Origin: Candidatus Sulfotelmatobacter sp. | GTDB taxonomy: Bacteria; Acidobacteriota; Terriglobia; Terriglobales; Acidobacteriaceae | DNA: 5,153 nucleotides | Reading direction: 5' to 3' | Assembly: GCA_030040725.1 (NCBI GenBank) | Contig: JASHTD010000499.1 | Span: forward strand, 1 to 5,153 | Shown here: one piece after another, positions 4,312 through 5,153 of the stretch | Layout of the letters: the number at the start of each line of letters is the position of its first letter | Position numbering within the stretch: the stretch's first letter is position 1 | Notes under the pieces: model-generated | What the model was told of the DNA's origin: nothing | Databases searched by the model: none | What the model saw: the letters and a program-made list of their open reading frames with translations, nothing else | Program-made: the position numbers and the translations under genes

Positions 4312-5153
4312 GAACGCGCTAGAACGAAGGCGCATTTCTTCCTACAGGTTCTTATACCGCACATTTTTATATCGCATCTTGGGATGCGCCGTCATGGGGA
4401 TTCTGCTGCTGGGCGGATTGGGAGCTGTGCCGAGCGGGGCGCAGATGCCGCAACTGAAGCGGCCGGAAGAAGCGCCGGAGGAAAAGCCAGCGCCGGCCCC
4501 ACTGAAAAAGCTGGTGAACGAGCCGCGGGCAATAGGGCTCTTGCAGCTTAATAAAAGCGGCAAGGGAACGCTGATACCGATTGCGATCCGGATCGATGGA
4601 AAGTTCTACGATGCGAGCGCGTATAAGGCAAACCCGGTACCGATGGCGCTGGATGGTGGGACGGTCTACGAAGTGGAAAAAACCGGTCAATCGCAGGGAT
4701 TGTTTACGGTGAGCGGAGCGCTGCATAACCAGAATCCGAACAGCGCGACTCCATGGCTGGGAGCGGGACAGTACGCCCTGAATGGGACGGTTGCGGCGAG
4801 TAAGATCCACCGAGCAGAAGACAAGCCGAGAGGGATCGAGGGCGTCGACAGTGGGCCTCCGCGGCTGACGCGGGGGACGGAAGGAACACCGACGAATCAG
4901 AGTCCGGCTGCAGGATCGGAAAACGCGAATGGATCGTCGCAGAAGGCGGGCACGTCAACGCCGGCGGCGACATCACAGACAGGGAGTGGAGCTTCGGCGG
5001 GAGCAGGATCTGGCTCCGGCACGGGATCGGGCTCGGGTACCGGGTCTTCGGAGGGCGACGATTCGGGACGGCCGCAATTGAAGCGGGCAGGAGATTCCGG
5101 GAGCGGGGCAGATCAGGGGTCGAAGTCTCAGACGGGAGAGACGGGCGGGCAAG
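4310..5153 (+). CDS. Exported protein of unknown function with Gly/Ser-rich tail, incomplete at right edge
   Basis: The frame is open from the ATG at 4310 to the window end (281 codons, no stop), so the C-terminus is missing. With this start the protein has a basic n-region (Arg6-8, 13, 17, 22), a hydrophobic stretch at about 23-40 and a likely signal cleavage near SGAQ (42-45). An internal ATG at 4394 would leave no positive n-region, so the longer start is favoured although its ribosome site is weak. After a Pro/Glu-rich linker (46-65) comes a folded-looking core at about 75-158, with IPIAIRIDGKFYDASAYK (89-106), GLFTVSGALH (130-139) and PWLGAGQY (148-155). From memory this resembles an acidobacterial family of unknown function. 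From about 190 the chain is low-complexity Gly, Ser and Thr, probably disordered. P-x-L-x-R motifs recur at 47-51 (PQLKR), 184-188 (PRLTR) and 255-259 (PQLKR). It is divergent from bcp. No enzymatic motif is visible. Confidence 0.72.
   Translation, partial: MNALERRRISSYRFLYRTFLYRILGCAVMGILLLGGLGAVPSGAQMPQLKRPEEAPEEKPAPAPLKKLVNEPRAIGLLQLNKSGKGTLIPIAIRIDGKFYDASAYKANPVPMALDGGTVYEVEKTGQSQGLFTVSGALHNQNPNSATPWLGAGQYALNGTVAASKIHRAEDKPRGIEGVDSGPPRLTRGTEGTPTNQSPAAGSENANGSSQKAGTSTPAATSQTGSGASAGAGSGSGTGSGSGTGSSEGDDSGRPQLKRAGDSGSGADQGSKSQTGETGGQ

Noticed and set aside
4367..4810. Minus-strand frame of 147 codons opposite the exported-protein gene
   Set aside because: It is Arg-rich and featureless; the plus strand gives a signal peptide and a coherent core, so this is a shadow.

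Overview
The window looks like ordinary chromosomal DNA from a GC-rich bacterium, most likely an Acidobacteriota member (Terriglobia-like). That assignment is inference. It rests on three small or exported proteins that resemble acidobacterial families I know only from memory, and on hairpin repeats ending in GATGACA or AATGACA that I associate with intergenic DNA of that phylum. No phage, transposon, CRISPR array, tRNA or rRNA gene was seen.

Layout. Positions 61-1643 hold three plus-strand genes separated by gaps of 34 and 43 bases, probably one transcription unit: a 68-residue two-helix membrane protein of the superinfection-immunity (Imm) family, a 150-residue lipoprotein of unknown function, and panC (pantothenate synthetase). 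Positions 1673-4257 hold three minus-strand genes that run toward panC: bcp (thiol peroxidase), a 3-methyladenine DNA glycosylase (mpg/AAG family), and an exported alpha/beta-hydrolase-like protein. They lie far apart (about 435 and 254 bases between them), so they need not be one operon. From about 4310 to the right edge runs a plus-strand gene, divergent from bcp, for an exported protein with a conserved-looking core and a long Gly/Ser-rich tail. It has no stop codon inside the window.

Function. Only panC, bcp and mpg can be named with confidence. They are housekeeping functions: vitamin B5/CoA synthesis, peroxide detoxification and alkylation repair. Bcp and Mpg both deal with chemical damage, but nothing here shows they are co-regulated. 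The remaining genes encode envelope or exported proteins without a firm assignment.

Most worth a second look: a textbook EF-hand calcium-binding loop placed ten residues before the nucleophile elbow of the exported hydrolase; a cluster of hairpin repeats at 3417-3761, three of which show compensatory changes in their outer stem; and the incomplete exported protein with recurring P-x-L-x-R motifs. I found no convincing new multi-gene system.
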